NCBI RefSeq assembly: GCF_949628215.1
Contig: NC_134283.1
Coordinates: 24,716,975 to 24,780,974 of the forward strand
DNA length: 64,000 nt
Direction of reading: 5' to 3'
Source of the DNA: Phalacrocorax aristotelis
Taxonomy: Eukaryota; Chordata; Aves; Suliformes; Phalacrocoracidae
Part shown: positions 32,701 through 43,886 of the stretch, piece after piece
How the letters are laid out: the number at the start of each line of letters is the position of its first letter
How positions within the stretch are numbered: position 1 is the first letter of the stretch
Translations under genes and position numbers: made by a program
Notes under the pieces: generated by a model
The model's input: only the letters and a program-made list of their open reading frames with translations
Database searches by the model: none
Told to the model about the DNA's origin: nothing

Positions 32701-35700
32701 CTGCAATGGGCGAGGGGCTGGTGCGGGGCTCTGGGGAGGCAGCTGGCTCCACACAGCAGTGCCAGGCTGCTGCCTCTCTCCTTTTCTAAGCATATCTGCT
32801 GTCCTTTCAGCCTGGCATACACAAAGATCCCTCCTTGCTCCTGCAATCGCACTTTGATCACCACAAGCAGGCAGCTTCCCCAGGCAGAGGCTGAGCACCG
32901 AAGGAATAGCAGATGGCTGGAGAGAGCAGGGCAGCCCAAGTTTGCCAGGAGCTGCCCTCCGCCTGCCTGCCAGTCAACAGTCTGTGGAGCAGAAGGAAGG
33001 CACCTCCTCCCCACCTTAATAATGATGATTTTAAAGGAAAACTGTCCACACGGCAGTAGTGCACACAAGCACACGATGCCCTGGGCTCTGAGGAGCCCCT
33101 GAACCACCGAAGGCTGACTGCCCATGTAGAACCTGGTAGAGAAGGGAACAGAGAGGGGTTAGATTGCCCTGGAGCCTTGCACATGCTGTCTATCACCTGT
33201 ATCTGCTCGTGCTGGTTTTGGATGACTCGGAGTCTTTGTTGCAGCAAAATTGCAGGTCCACAAAATAGCAGTGTCTTCCTGGAGAGAGGCAGGGGAAGGC
33301 TTTGGCTCACCACTGCTAAATGGGCAAACTCCTTGGTTCAAGCCCTGGCTTTCATCGCCACCACTATCTCCATTTGTCACTGCAAGCTACTGAAAGTCAG
33401 CTCCAGGCAGCAACTCAACAGTCCAAGGAGAAAAGACAACTCATGCACTCCCCGTGGGACGTGGGGCTCTCCCCAGCGCACTCAGGCAGTGGAAGAAGGG
33501 ATGCTGCTCCGAGCATCCTCACTCCTGGGGTTTAGCTCACCTTCAGGTTTACTTCCAGGAAACAGAAGAGAAACAGGCTTGCTCTGTTGGGTTTTTGCAA
33601 TCAAAGTGAACCAGCGCTGAAATACTGTCACATTTAAAAGTTATACTGAAAAATAAATGCATCTGGCCACTAGCTATTGCTCTTTCCACAGTGCTTCTGG
33701 TATAAGCTCTGTCCCTGATACTGAATTTACCCTCCCTTCAGTGCTGCCAGTGGGGGGAACCCCCACATCACTGTAGCTGTGAAGCCAAAGGGAAGAGTTA
33801 AAAAGCCTGTTTGGCTGTGGCCATGCACCATTTTGCCATGTGGCCTGCCTGAAAGTGGCCCAGGAGATACCAGCAGATTATTTAGAGTGGCCGTTAACTG
33901 CAGCTTCCAGCATCTACTGGCTATCCAAACTCCTGAAGGAAATTAAGAAAAATATTTTTTCTGCAATGAAAGGATTAAGAACTTTAATTAATAAAGGGTC
34001 AAGAAAGACTATTTTAGGCTAGGTGAATTGCAGGCAGCACGCACAGCAGCAAGGCTGCAGCTAGCTGCAGGAGCATGCAGCAGTGGAGCAGTATTTTGTC
34101 TCAGCCTGTGTGTGCAAGCAGGGCACAGTAAGTAACCCAGAGCAATCCACAAAATCCCCACAGGCTCCTGTGAGTAGCAAGCCGTCCTGCAGCCCTCATA
34201 GGCTCCAAGCAGATCAGACAGAGGGTTTTTCCCACGCAGCACCAGGTTTTGGGGCTCGCATGCATGCAGTAGCATGGCAGTCTGCCAGTGCCACATGCAC
34301 TAAAGGGAGCACTTGCAAATGCAATTTCTGCCATGCTGGAGGAGGTGGGGAAGGGCAATGGAAAGCAGCAGTTTCATGTGCTTTGGGGGAACAGCAAAGC
34401 CAGGTGAGCACTGCATACAGTGTTAGTCATGTTCAAGATGACTGTGGAAAAGGGATTAGCAGAAGTGAAGTGTGAAGACACAAACGCCATGGAGGAGAGA
34501 AAAGTAATGATGAAGGAGACAGAGTGGTTAGGAATGAGAATAAGAAACATCACTTGGAAATTACAGCCAACATTTGAAACACCCCAATTTGGTGGGCTAA
34601 GGTCATGAGAAAGCATTAGGGAGCAGGTAATAGGCAGCAAGCTGAAAAAGAGCTTGTGTTCCGATTTGGAGGGAATAATTCTACCTACCCCCAGCAGGTG
34701 CATCATGTCAGGGAGGACTGAGAGGCCAATATCATCAGGAAGAGATTTGTATGATGAATTCTTGTAAAATAACTATTGCTCCTCTGGGCATTAAGCCAAG
34801 TACAGAGTCCTTGCCTGAACAGTGGCACAGGAGTCTCGCTTTGTTCAAGTAATACGTGTTTAACATGTCCTCAGGAACCCAGGAACAACCAGAGCAGTTC
34901 AATAATACCAGCCTTTGCAAACACCACAGGCAGCAAGGTCTCTGCCACAGGGGCTCACAGGGACCATTTTTTGCTAGCACACTTACTGACAGAGTGCTTT
35001 GTGCCAACAGATGCTCAGAATAATGAGACAGAGAGAACAGAGAACGGAGTAGCTTTTAAAACAGTAAAAATAAGTTGCCTCCATCCTCCCCTATCCCCCA
35101 CTCCTGAAATGAAGGAGGCTTGTGTTCTCTCCCATTTCTAGGAGAAACTGAATTCTAAGACCTAACAACTCGAAAGAGGAAAGGAGGGAGCAGCCCTGAG
35201 CAGAGCTCTCTTACAGCTCCCAGAGGAGGGCTGCGCCTTAGTTCACCCACCCAGCTGAAGGGCAGCGAGGGAAACTTGCTTTTTTTTCTTCCAGCTTTCT
35301 TCTCTGCACTCAAGTATTGAGGGCAGGTGAGAACCTGAGCAGTGCTGGAGCAGGGAAGAGGACCAGTGGACACAGGGACAGGCTTTAAGGATGGAGGAAC
35401 GCCAGATGTCACCTTAAGAAATACCTACAATAGGACTGGGATAAAGAAAAGTTACACAGGGTGCAGACAGAAGCCAACGGCTCCCTTTCAGGGCTGCTGC
35501 CCTCCCCGTTTAAGCAAGGGTAGGATATTTACCCTGCTCTCCTTGCAGCGGCCAAGGTCTCGACACCAGAGTTGCCGGTGTGCGCTTTGTCCTGTGATGG
35601 CCATGGCTTCTACCAGCATGGTGGATGAGAGGCAGGCAGCTGGGCAGAGGAGAGGGATGACCTTCCCTTGCAAGGGGGAGGAGGCAGCAGCTCCCTTCCT

Positions 35701-35752
35701 GCAGAGGAGTGAGAGGCGCCTCACCACTAGAACTTTCTGTTTCTCTTCCCAG
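29800..35752. other. Intergenic region between PPARGC1B and the TRIM pair
   Basis: There are no recognisable exons. Chance frames of about 250 codons on the minus strand (31273-32022 and 32349-33125) resemble nothing known. Untranslated first exons of the TRIM copy that follows could lie here, but I see no way to place them. Confidence 0.6.
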
Positions 35753-36429
35753 CCGAGCTCTCCCTCTGGCACTCGGCCCCGTACAGCAGCTCAGGCGCCA
35801 CCGCCAGCCTGGGTGCTGTGGCTGGTTTGGGGGAGGACCTGTCCCATCTGCGGGGGCAGTTACAGCAATGCTGCGCTGCTGAGTTGTGCTCGCAACTTCC
35901 GCAAGGAGTGCATCCAGGAGGTGCATGGCTGCCAGCACTGCCTGCAGGGCCCGTCAGCTGCCCGCTGTGCTATGACCCTGCAGACCCCACTATGGAGCTG
36001 CAGCCCAACATTCAGCTCCGCAGCATAGCACAGAAGGTTTTGGATGCTCCCACTCATCAAGAGGAGGAAAAGGGTGATGCGCAATGCAAAGAGAAGGGGG
36101 AAATTTCTCACCAGCAAGACGAGGTGATCCTGTGTGACTTCTGCCTTCAGGAGCCACAGCCAGCCGTGAAGACCTGCCTGAGCTGCGAGGCCTCCCTGTG
36201 CCAAGCCCACCTGAGCAAGCACAGCACAAAGAGCCCCCTGAAAGACCATGTCCTGATGGAGCCCTGTGATGCTTGGGTTTTGGCTGAGAGGAGATGGCCC
36301 CAGCACGGCAAACTGCTCGAGTGCTACTGCAAGACAGACTTAGTCTGCATCTGTGTGCTGTGCTGTGTCACCAGCTCCCACAAGGACCACCAGATCGTCA
36401 CTTTGGAGGAGGCTTTTGGCCAAGCACAG
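35753..36429 (+). pseudogene. TRIM copy A exon 1: degenerate RING and B-boxes
   Basis: The exon follows a TTCTCTTCCCAG acceptor. In the frame of 35818, GTG GCT GGT aligns with the ATG GCA AAA of copy B. The RING core CPICGGSY...[15 protein letters not shown] lies one frame over, and the reading then returns at [13 protein letters not shown] to the first frame. CARNFRKEC replaces the CGHSFCKQC of copy B, so two zinc ligands are gone. B-box 1 (CDFC, CLSC, CQAH) is intact. B-box 2 has Trp for its first Cys and Ser for the Cys before HKDH. The exon ends at GCACAG/GTAAGA. Confidence 0.75.
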
Positions 36430-36825
36430 GTAAGAGGCTGCCAGGACAGCAGCCTGGTCACAGATTGCACTAGGAAAACCATGGGGGTCTGTGGCATGGA
36501 GAGATGCCCTCAGCACAGGGAATGAAATATCTCCCAAGTTTCAGAACTGCAGATTGAGGGTGGGGCTAAATATGCATCTTGGGATACTGGGCTTTTATTT
36601 CTAGTTTTGCCCCAGATTCTCTCTGGGCTTGCCTCTTGGGATATAAAACATGATGCTTTAAACACTTTCTTCCCATCCTGAGGAGCCAAACTGGTGGGAC
36701 CAAATGCCTGTGGCTATGCTTTCAGTCCTCGGTGCACTTTCAAGCCAGAAGATCAGCCTGAGCTGCATTTATGCAAAGGAAGTTGATGACAGAGTAACAG
36801 AAAAAAAGCTGTCAGCACAGGAAAT

Positions 36826-36942
36826 AGTTTTATTTTTAATTTTATTTTTATTTTATAATTTATAATTTAATATTTAATATTTTATATTTTAATTTATATT
36901 ATAAAATTTTTATTTTATTTTGTTTTATTTTATTTATTAATA
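36826..36942. repeat. AT-rich low-complexity tract
   Basis: Degenerate TTTTA/TATTTTA units lie in intron 1 of TRIM copy A, about 115 bases with almost no G or C. Confidence 0.85.
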
Positions 36943-37171
36943 GCTCTTGCACATGAAAAGTTTTCAGTTTCAAAATGTCTTTCCCATGCTTGTAATTGTG
37001 GTATTTGTTCAGGGATAAAATCTTCCAGTAAACCTTAATGTATTGATTTGTCCTGAGAGCATGAGGTGAACAAACTTTTTGCAGGTCTAGCTTAACCCAT
37101 TTCCATCAAACTGCTGATCTCATGCACAATGTTGGTCCTATCCTGACATTTGCCTCCTGTTATTTTTATAG

Positions 37172-37267
37172 AGTGTTTTTCCTGAAACTCTGAAAACAGT
37201 GAAAGCACATGAAGATATGCTGAATCAAAGCATAGCAAACCTGCTGAAACAAGAGGAGGAACTAAAG
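37172..37267 (+). pseudogene. TRIM copy A 96-nt coiled-coil exon
   Basis: Exactly 32 codons, phase 0 to 0, encode a helical segment ending NLLKQEEELK. The 96-nt size is typical of this TRIM gene class. It aligns with the 96-nt exon of copy B at 45881-45976. Confidence 0.8.
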
Positions 37268-38337
37268 GTTTGTTCCAGGGTCCCATATCACTTTGGGGAT
37301 GGTTGCATGCTGGTAGCTATTGAGATAAGGTTTTCTTTTGCCCTTCCCCAGACAGTGGATTCCAAAGCTTTTTTTAGTTCCTGGGTGGTTTCTCAGATAT
37401 TTTCTAGGTTTCTTCTTTGAGGGAGGATGCTGAACAACTTCTTATCACTCTGGGAAGTATATTCTTAGTTTCCAAAGGACCTTTGTTCTTGAAAGTTTCT
37501 GTTAAGTCCATGCCTCCTGATTGGTAGGTGGTGGTTGACTTTTTTTCCCCCCAACCTTATTCAATCTGGAGACTCTAAAATATTTACGGAAAAGATACAC
37601 ACCATGTTATAGTGATTTAATTCCTCTTTACAACAGGAAATCCCTTTAGGTTTGCCTGTGGTTCTAAGAAGTTGGTGGGAATAAGGTTAAAAGATTGACG
37701 CAAAGTGTCCGGTTTTTGCTCCCAGCATGCAAATACCTATCTAAAAGCTCTGAAAGAGCAGGGAATTTAATGCAGGTCTCCAAATCCTAGTTCATTCTGC
37801 TTAGGCAAAATTGGCACTTGCCTTCCTCCACCAGTAAAAGTGATGGGACTAGAAGTCCTGGCACTGGGCAAAGGAAATGTTCCCTTCTAGTCTGAAGACA
37901 AAACTGTACCTGTTGGCAGTGTCTGGTGTGGCAGCATAGCTGCCTTCAAACAGTGAAAGAAGCCTGGCGAAGGCAGAAGCAGAGAAACTTTTTTCCTCAC
38001 CCATCCTTGAAAGGACAAAAGGCAATGTTTATGTAGAAAAATACAAGTGCAGAATAAGGAAATACATGCACAGTGGAAAGTCTTCAGCAATCATCACGCA
38101 AGAAGCACTACTTTTTCACCTTTTTCTGGTCAGGTGCCAGATGCTGGGGAAGGCCACTTATGTCACTTGGCCTTTCTGCTGTCAGTGGGACATCTTGGTT
38201 TATTGTCATATGGAGAGGCACTAAATTAGTAGTTACTTCTCTCAGCCCAGAAAAGACCAGGCTCTCTTCTGAATGAGAGTTAGTGTGGAAAATATAAGAT
38301 TCATTCCCTAACAGCTTTGAAAGTGTTTTTTCAATAG

Positions 38338-38571
38338 GCTAAGGAGAGCCTGTGGAGGAATCAGCTGGAGAGCCTCTTCAGAGAGATGCATCTGCAGCTA
38401 GAGAACAAAAAAGCAGAGGTCCTGAAAGCTCTCAGTGACAACATGGAGCAACCGCTTTCTCAGATTCAGAGGCAGATACAAAAACACAAAGAGGAGAAGG
38501 ATGCAGCCAGCTGTGATGTACAGGAGTTGGAATCTCTGAGAGATCAGAAAGACCTACTTCTTTTTACCAAG
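38338..38571 (+). pseudogene. TRIM copy A 234-nt coiled-coil exon
   Basis: Exactly 78 codons, phase 0 to 0, are charged and Leu/Gln-rich ([14 protein letters not shown], then [12 protein letters not shown]). The exon ends LLLFTK at a GTACCT donor. Length and ending (IFIFVK in copy B) are typical of the third exon of tripartite-motif genes. Confidence 0.82.
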
Positions 38572-38666
38572 GTACCTAACAGCATCTCCCTTCCCAGAGG
38601 TACTCAGCTTTTGGGCTGGCCTCTGCCTGTGCTGTGCTAATTGTACTTTCAAAATGTCTTTTACAG

Positions 38667-38689
38667 GCTTTTGCAGCGATTCAAGCCAG
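38667..38689 (+). pseudogene. TRIM copy A 23-nt microexon
   Basis: This exon (AFAAIQA plus 2 nt) has a TTACAG acceptor and a GTAAGC donor. A 23-nt exon after the 231/234-nt exon is a signature of this TRIM class and is repeated in copy B at 49611-49633. Confidence 0.75.
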
Positions 38690-39670
38690 GTAAGCTCTTC
38701 CCAAGGTGGTCTACTGTTGCACTACATGCTGCTTCAGGTGACTGATAGTCCAGCAGTGCAGGTCTGCTATCCCAGCCTGCATGCACTGCGGGCCCACGGC
38801 TCCCTGGGCTCACCCTGGCTGCCCCCGGCACATGCAGATTGTGCGCTCTGAGCCTGGCTTCGTCAGAGGCCTGGAGAAACTCCAAAATATTAACAGAGGT
38901 CATGTGTGATTCTTCATATACAACATGGCTTATTTTTCTGTACCCTCCACACCTGTTCTCGAGACCCATTCTGAGGGCAATTCCTGAATATTTAGGTCCC
39001 TGGGTGGGCATGCAAAGGATGGATGGGCGTCCTCCGGTTTGCATTGCCTTTTGCTTGTAAGAAGCAAATGTGGCAGAAGCTGAAACATGCAGTGAAGTCA
39101 TGAGTCAACAAAGTTCATGACTTTTCTCCTCAGCCATTCTGACAGTGCCTGTCCAGTGCTGTTCCTCCAGCACAGCCCACTGCTGCATGCACACAGGCTC
39201 CTCAGCCTGGTCTTTCCCCAGCCCTGCATTTCAGGTGCAGCAGTAGCCCCTCAGCTGTGATAACGCAGCACTTCTTGTTCGCTATCCCAGCATCCCAGTG
39301 GCTGCCCCTGACACCTCCTTAGCTCCTGCTGCAGGATCTTGAGGACTGTAACCGCAAACATGCTGCTGGGGTCTGTCCTGGCAAAAGCTGGGGCTGAGGT
39401 GGCTGAGACAAGGTCCTTTGGGGACAGATATGGTCCATGGAGGGAACTTCATCCTAACGGTGTTGAAGAAATTTGGGGTTCTGGGAAAAGACCGGTCAGA
39501 GGGGGAGCCCCCAGTAAAGCTGCAGAGAGAGGGGAGGGCAGAAGCTGCTTTCTGTACCTCCCATCGAGGCTGGGTGTGGAGTCGGGGATGCAGCTGTTGG
39601 CTCAGGGATGGGCTTGGTGATGGTTTTCTGATGACTTGCTGCTCTTCTGTCATCTTTCTGCGTCTTTTAG

Positions 39671-39813
39671 GAAACACAAGACAGTTCCTGACAAAGATGG
39701 TCTAAAACTGCCAACACCACCCATTATTTCAGATGAATTAACAACAGACACTACTCTAAGGCTTTTCCAGCAATTCCTCTCAGACATGCCATCCTTATTT
39801 AAAGCACCATCTG
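39671..39813 (+). pseudogene. TRIM copy A 143-nt linker exon
   Basis: This exon continues the phase of the microexon and encodes RKHKTVPDKDGLKLPTPPII and then TTLRLFQQFLSDMPSLFKAPS. It leaves in phase 1 at a GTAAGT donor. It is the linker between the coiled coil and the B30.2 domain and aligns with copy B at 50801-50937. Confidence 0.75.
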
Positions 39814-41170
39814 GTAAGTGACCATTTCACTAAGTGACAAGCCAGATAGAGAAGCTAACAAAACATATTTAAGAAAGGACTGTAATAAGACAGCAAGTAC
39901 CTCTAGAAGAACTGATTACTAAGGTTGTGTTTTATTATTTTCACATATGTGTACATAAAAGGGTGCTTGTCCTGGGCTTCAGCATTTTGGGACATTCCCT
40001 GAATACACCCTGTCAAAATGGGCTCTGGGTAAAGAGGTGTGGATGTCCTAGGAGTTTTCTGGGAGGATTAAGATAAGAGAATAGCAACCCCTTTTCTGTT
40101 TGTAGCATCATTTTGATCCAAAGCACGGGGAAAGCTGAGAACTCATCATAGCAGTGGCAGGTAGAGTTTGTCTTACCATGTAAATAATTCTACTCTTTTG
40201 CAATGTTTTGTAAGATCAGCCTACAGACCTGGTGCTGTGCACAGTGGGATGCTTGTCCAACTGAATTGAAAAAATTAGGGCTCCTTTGTTATTGCTCTTT
40301 GATGGTGCTTGAGCCCTTGCTGACAGTGAGCCTAGGGTCCAGGCCGAGAGACAGCTGGGCTGGGAAGGCTCTGTCCCGAGCGTGTGCAAGCGTGCAACGT
40401 GCACGCCGAATTGGCCGCCATCGTCCAGCCTTGGGTACACTAAGAAACACACTGTGCTCAGGGCCACTCCTGAGCTCAGTCTCTACCATCCCTGTAAGCA
40501 TAGTCCAGAACTATTCTGGCTAGAAAGCCTCAGATCCAGGTCTTCCTAATTGTCTATGCCATCTGAGCAATTTTTGTTAGTTGCCCAAGTCACTGCTACT
40601 GTTTCAGTTTCCTAAAGGAGTTAACTTCCAGAGCAGAAAATGCCACAGTATTGGAATGGATTACCTGCAAGAGAAGGTTTGAATAAAAACATTCTGCAAA
40701 TTCCTGAGTGTAGAATTAACTTTTTGTGACTGGTCATGCTAGGAAGTTTTGAGAGTTCTAGAAAATAACTTCAAACAATCCTAAGCAAATAAACTTTTAT
40801 AAAATGGCTGTGCTACTGTTTACACATTTCTTGTACGTGGAAGTTAATGTGAGGAGTTTTTAAAAATGCCTAATGAAGCTCTGCAGGACAATGATGAAAA
40901 ACTAAAATCTAAGAGTTGCTGTAGTTGGAAACAAAAAAAACGACACTTTAAAATTATGAAGGAGCAGCATTTCTTGAAATCTGATATCAATCCCCTTTAG
41001 AATTACATAGGAGCAGCTAAGAGAGGTGCAGAAGGTGTTTCAGTTAACATATGCTTTTAATGACTTGGGTGGGTTGGACTTGGATAGGGAAATCCAGCTT
41101 TCAGCAATGGGGATGTATGCAAATCTGCACAATTATCTGTTAACCATAATGTGTTTTTTTCTTTCTATAG

Positions 41171-41623
41171 TTCATGAACATCTCACTCCTTCAGTAGTTC
41201 CACCCTCACTCAAACCTTTCCAATTTGGGAGTAAACAATGCACACCGTGCCCTCCCATACATGTAGAGCACCCAAACCTTCTTGGAGGGCTGTCATCTTT
41301 GGGAGGCAGACACAAGAGAAACAAGGTGCTGGAAGCTCGGAATCATTCATCCCAAATTTGAGCGCTACCTGCAAATGCTTCGTGATTACCTCTGTGTGTT
41401 CCTAGCTCAAACAATGATCACAACCAAGGAATTTTCTACAGCCTTCAGCATGGTCAGGGTGGAGCTAGACTGCGGAAGAAATACACTGTCATTTTATAAT
41501 GCGGCTGTCAAGGATGGAGGTTGTGCTGAGAGCCTCAGGCTTATAGAGACTGTAAGAATTCCCTCAAACTATCCTGCCCATGCTACCTTCCGTGTGCCTC
41601 ACAGCTCTTTGAAGCTCTTGTAG
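41171..41623 (+). pseudogene. TRIM copy A B30.2/SPRY remnant
   Basis: After a TTTCTATAG acceptor the phase-1 frame reads VHEHLTPSVVPPSLKPFQFG, then LGGLSSLGGRHKRNKVLEAR (compare the FSSGRHYWEV motif of PRY-SPRY domains), and hits TGA at 41359-41361. A second frame carries the later SPRY core, VRVELDCGRNTLSFYNA, and the ending PAHATFRV, corresponding to the usual VFLDYEAGTLSFYN and LYPFFRV. At least one frameshift and a loss of about half the domain are needed to explain this. Confidence 0.65.
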
Positions 41624-43240
41624 TGATGTGAGGACAAGGTGCTGTTTTGTATTTCCAGGCCTAGGTATCGTTACTCCTGCTGCATGGAGGCTGTGCTAAG
41701 CTAGCATATTAGAAATTGGATGTTGGGCTGCTGTGATGGCTCATCTGTGTGAGGGCACGGCCTCTGTGGGGTATATCACAGCACACTGCCGCTTACTGCA
41801 AGAACTCCAATCTTATTTGTTCTGTTAATCACAATGTAAATACCGATAAATTGTGCTTTTTTGTTCAGCTCTATCAAATGCTTTGTTGACTGTATGTTAT
41901 TAAAGTAATTTAGTTTGCAAAACTCAACGGCAATTTAGTTTATAAAAAAGGTGACAGCACATTAACTGCTATAGAACTAAGCAGCAGCAATGCTAGCGTT
42001 TACTCTAATGCATCAGCTTTTACCTCTGCACTCCTCTGCCCATCCTGCACAACCTAAGCCATCCATTGCAGAAGTAAATCTAGCCTGGGAGGTGAGTCGA
42101 GACTAGCCAGCAAGACACCTGGTTTCCCTTGCTCTCTGCTGCTGTCCTCCACTGTGAGCTCTCTGATGGATCACTTACCTACTTCTTGCCTCAATTTTAA
42201 TTTTCTTCTCACCTATGCAAAAATCTCATAGCAAAGGTAGTAACAAAGAGGAAAACTCCTGTGCCTTTAGTCTGTGCCATATGGGGCCTGGATTAGTTCG
42301 TTCTTATGATTGTCCAAACCCCTTGGAGAGGAGGAGATGATATTCCTGCCTGCTGCCTGTGGTTCTGCAGCCTTCAGACAGAGCTGCATGAAGAGGTCCA
42401 GGCAGGAGGTCTCTGCCCCAGCAGGGACAGTGAAGGACCTTGAGGGACACTGCAGTTTTGCATACGCTAAAAGAAATTCTTGTTCAGTCCTAGAAGAAAG
42501 TGGCTGTGTTTTGTCTTTTGCATTTCATACGCCAAAATGATACAGAAAACCATGCGGGTTGAGTTGGGTCTCCCAAATGTACCTGCAGTGGCTGCTGCTC
42601 TGCCTGGTCTCAGGTGGTACAGGGACAAAGTGAGGTAAGCAAGGCTCGTGACACAGTACAGGGATATTCCTACCCTAGAGTGCCTTTCTAGGAGCCTTTA
42701 CCAGCCTCCATTTCCCTGTCAGCTGGCTGCAGGTCAGAGACCAGCCTCAACAAGTCCCAGTAAAACTTTCCCCTGGGTTCTCCCTATTTTACCTGTAACT
42801 GTTGTGAAGAAAAACCAGACAAAGCAGAAGGAATTCCTGGCTTACCCTAGCCAGGCTCATACTCTTCTCATCCATGGTTTATCTCTAATTCGCTGCCCCT
42901 AGTGTGGGATGGAGGATTTTTCTGGAAGACCAGAGGGCTGTAGGAGAATTGTCCATTTCGTGTCCTGCATGTGAGTGCCTCCCCAGCACCCGCAGCTCCC
43001 ACCAGCCTGCTGGGGGCTCACACAGGGAGCGATGCTGCCTGAGACCACACAGCAACTGAGGGCAAATGTCTAGAAGCAGCCATCATGGTTTACAAGAGCT
43101 GTTTCTGGGTGGAGCCCAGGACTGGGAGTGTATCTCTGCTGGTGTGTCACACGGCGGAGAGGAAGGACTTGCAGCCTATGGGCTGGGTCTCCAACGGGGG
43201 CACAATGCCAAGAACATCTTTTTAGTTTCTTTTTTTGCAG
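41624..43240. other. Spacer between the two TRIM copies
   Basis: No exon is recognised. An ATTAAA at about 41899 could be the old polyadenylation signal of copy A. The promoter or 5' untranslated exons of copy B may lie here but cannot be placed from sequence alone. Confidence 0.5.
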
Positions 43241-43886
43241 ACTGGCTAATACACCATTTCTGTAGCCATGGCAAAAGCTAAGGAAGAATTTGGAGGGGGT
43301 GCCAGCCTGGAGGATGAACTCAGCTGTCCCATCTGCCTGTCTCTGTACAGGAACCCAGTGTCGCTGAGCTGCGGTCACAGCTTCTGTAAGCAGTGCATCC
43401 AGCAGGCACTCAGTGCCCAGCAGCAATCCAAAGCCCCTTACTCCTGCCCCATGTGCAAGCTCCAGCTGGGGCCCATCCTGGAGCTGCAGAAGAATTTCCA
43501 GCTGTGCAGCACCGTGGAGGCATTTCTGGCCACCGCTCCCAAAGTACAACAGAATGAGGACTGCAGAGGGGAAGAAGGAAGTGGTTCCCTGTGACTTCTG
43601 CCTGGAGTGGGCCCAGCCAGCAGTGAAAAACTGCCTGATCTGTGATGCATCTTTGTGCCAGGCCCATCTAAACAAACACAATGCCAAGGCTTCCCAGCAG
43701 GAACACATCCTGGTGGAGGTGGGAGCAGGCAGTGCGGCGCAGGACAGGAGGTGCGTGGAGCATGGCAGGCTGCTGGAGTGCTACTGCCAGGATGAGGGAC
43801 AGTACATTTGCGTGCTCTGCTCTTTTGCGGCATGCCACAAGGGCCACAATATCATCACCCTGAAGGAGGCACATGACAAACAGCTT
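43241..43886 (+). CDS. TRIM copy B exon with RING and two B-boxes
   Basis: The exon follows a T-rich acceptor ending TTTTTTTGCAG. The start is ATG at 43268 in a strong context (GCCATGG), with an in-frame TAG two codons upstream. The RING ligands are C20, C23, C35, H37, C40, C43, C60 and C63, which is textbook C3HC4. The RING frame ends at TGA 43592-43594. B-box 1 (CDFC, CLIC, CQAH, H) and B-box 2 (C..H, CYC, YICVLC, CHKGH) continue in the +1 frame from about 43585 to the end. The best donor is GTATGG at 43887, in the position matching copy A. Confidence 0.75.

Larger units (their letters stand above)
35753..41623 (+). pseudogene. TRIM25-like tripartite-motif gene copy A, decayed
   Basis: The exon series is that of a RING/B-box/coiled-coil/B30.2 E3 ubiquitin ligase: 35753-36429 (RING and two B-boxes), 37172-37267 (96 nt), 38338-38571 (234 nt), 39671-39813 after a 23-nt exon at 38667-38689, then a B30.2 remnant from 41171. 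Splice phases are all consistent. Several breaks show decay. The codon aligning with the ATG of copy B is GTG, and the RING is read in two frames. The RING His and one Cys ligand are replaced by Arg, and B-box 2 lacks two Cys ligands. The B30.2 part hits a stop at 41359-41361 and continues in another frame. The coiled-coil exons are intact, which suggests fairly recent loss or a surviving partial product. Confidence 0.75.

Noticed and set aside
31273-33125. Two minus-strand frames of about 250 codons
   Set aside because: They are low-complexity Cys/Pro/Ala-rich translations without recognisable motifs, splice logic or promoter.
43555-43577. A mini-intron explaining the TRIM copy B frame change
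   Set aside because: The only GT..AG pair spans 23 nt, too short for a vertebrate intron, and its removal does not give the needed frame.
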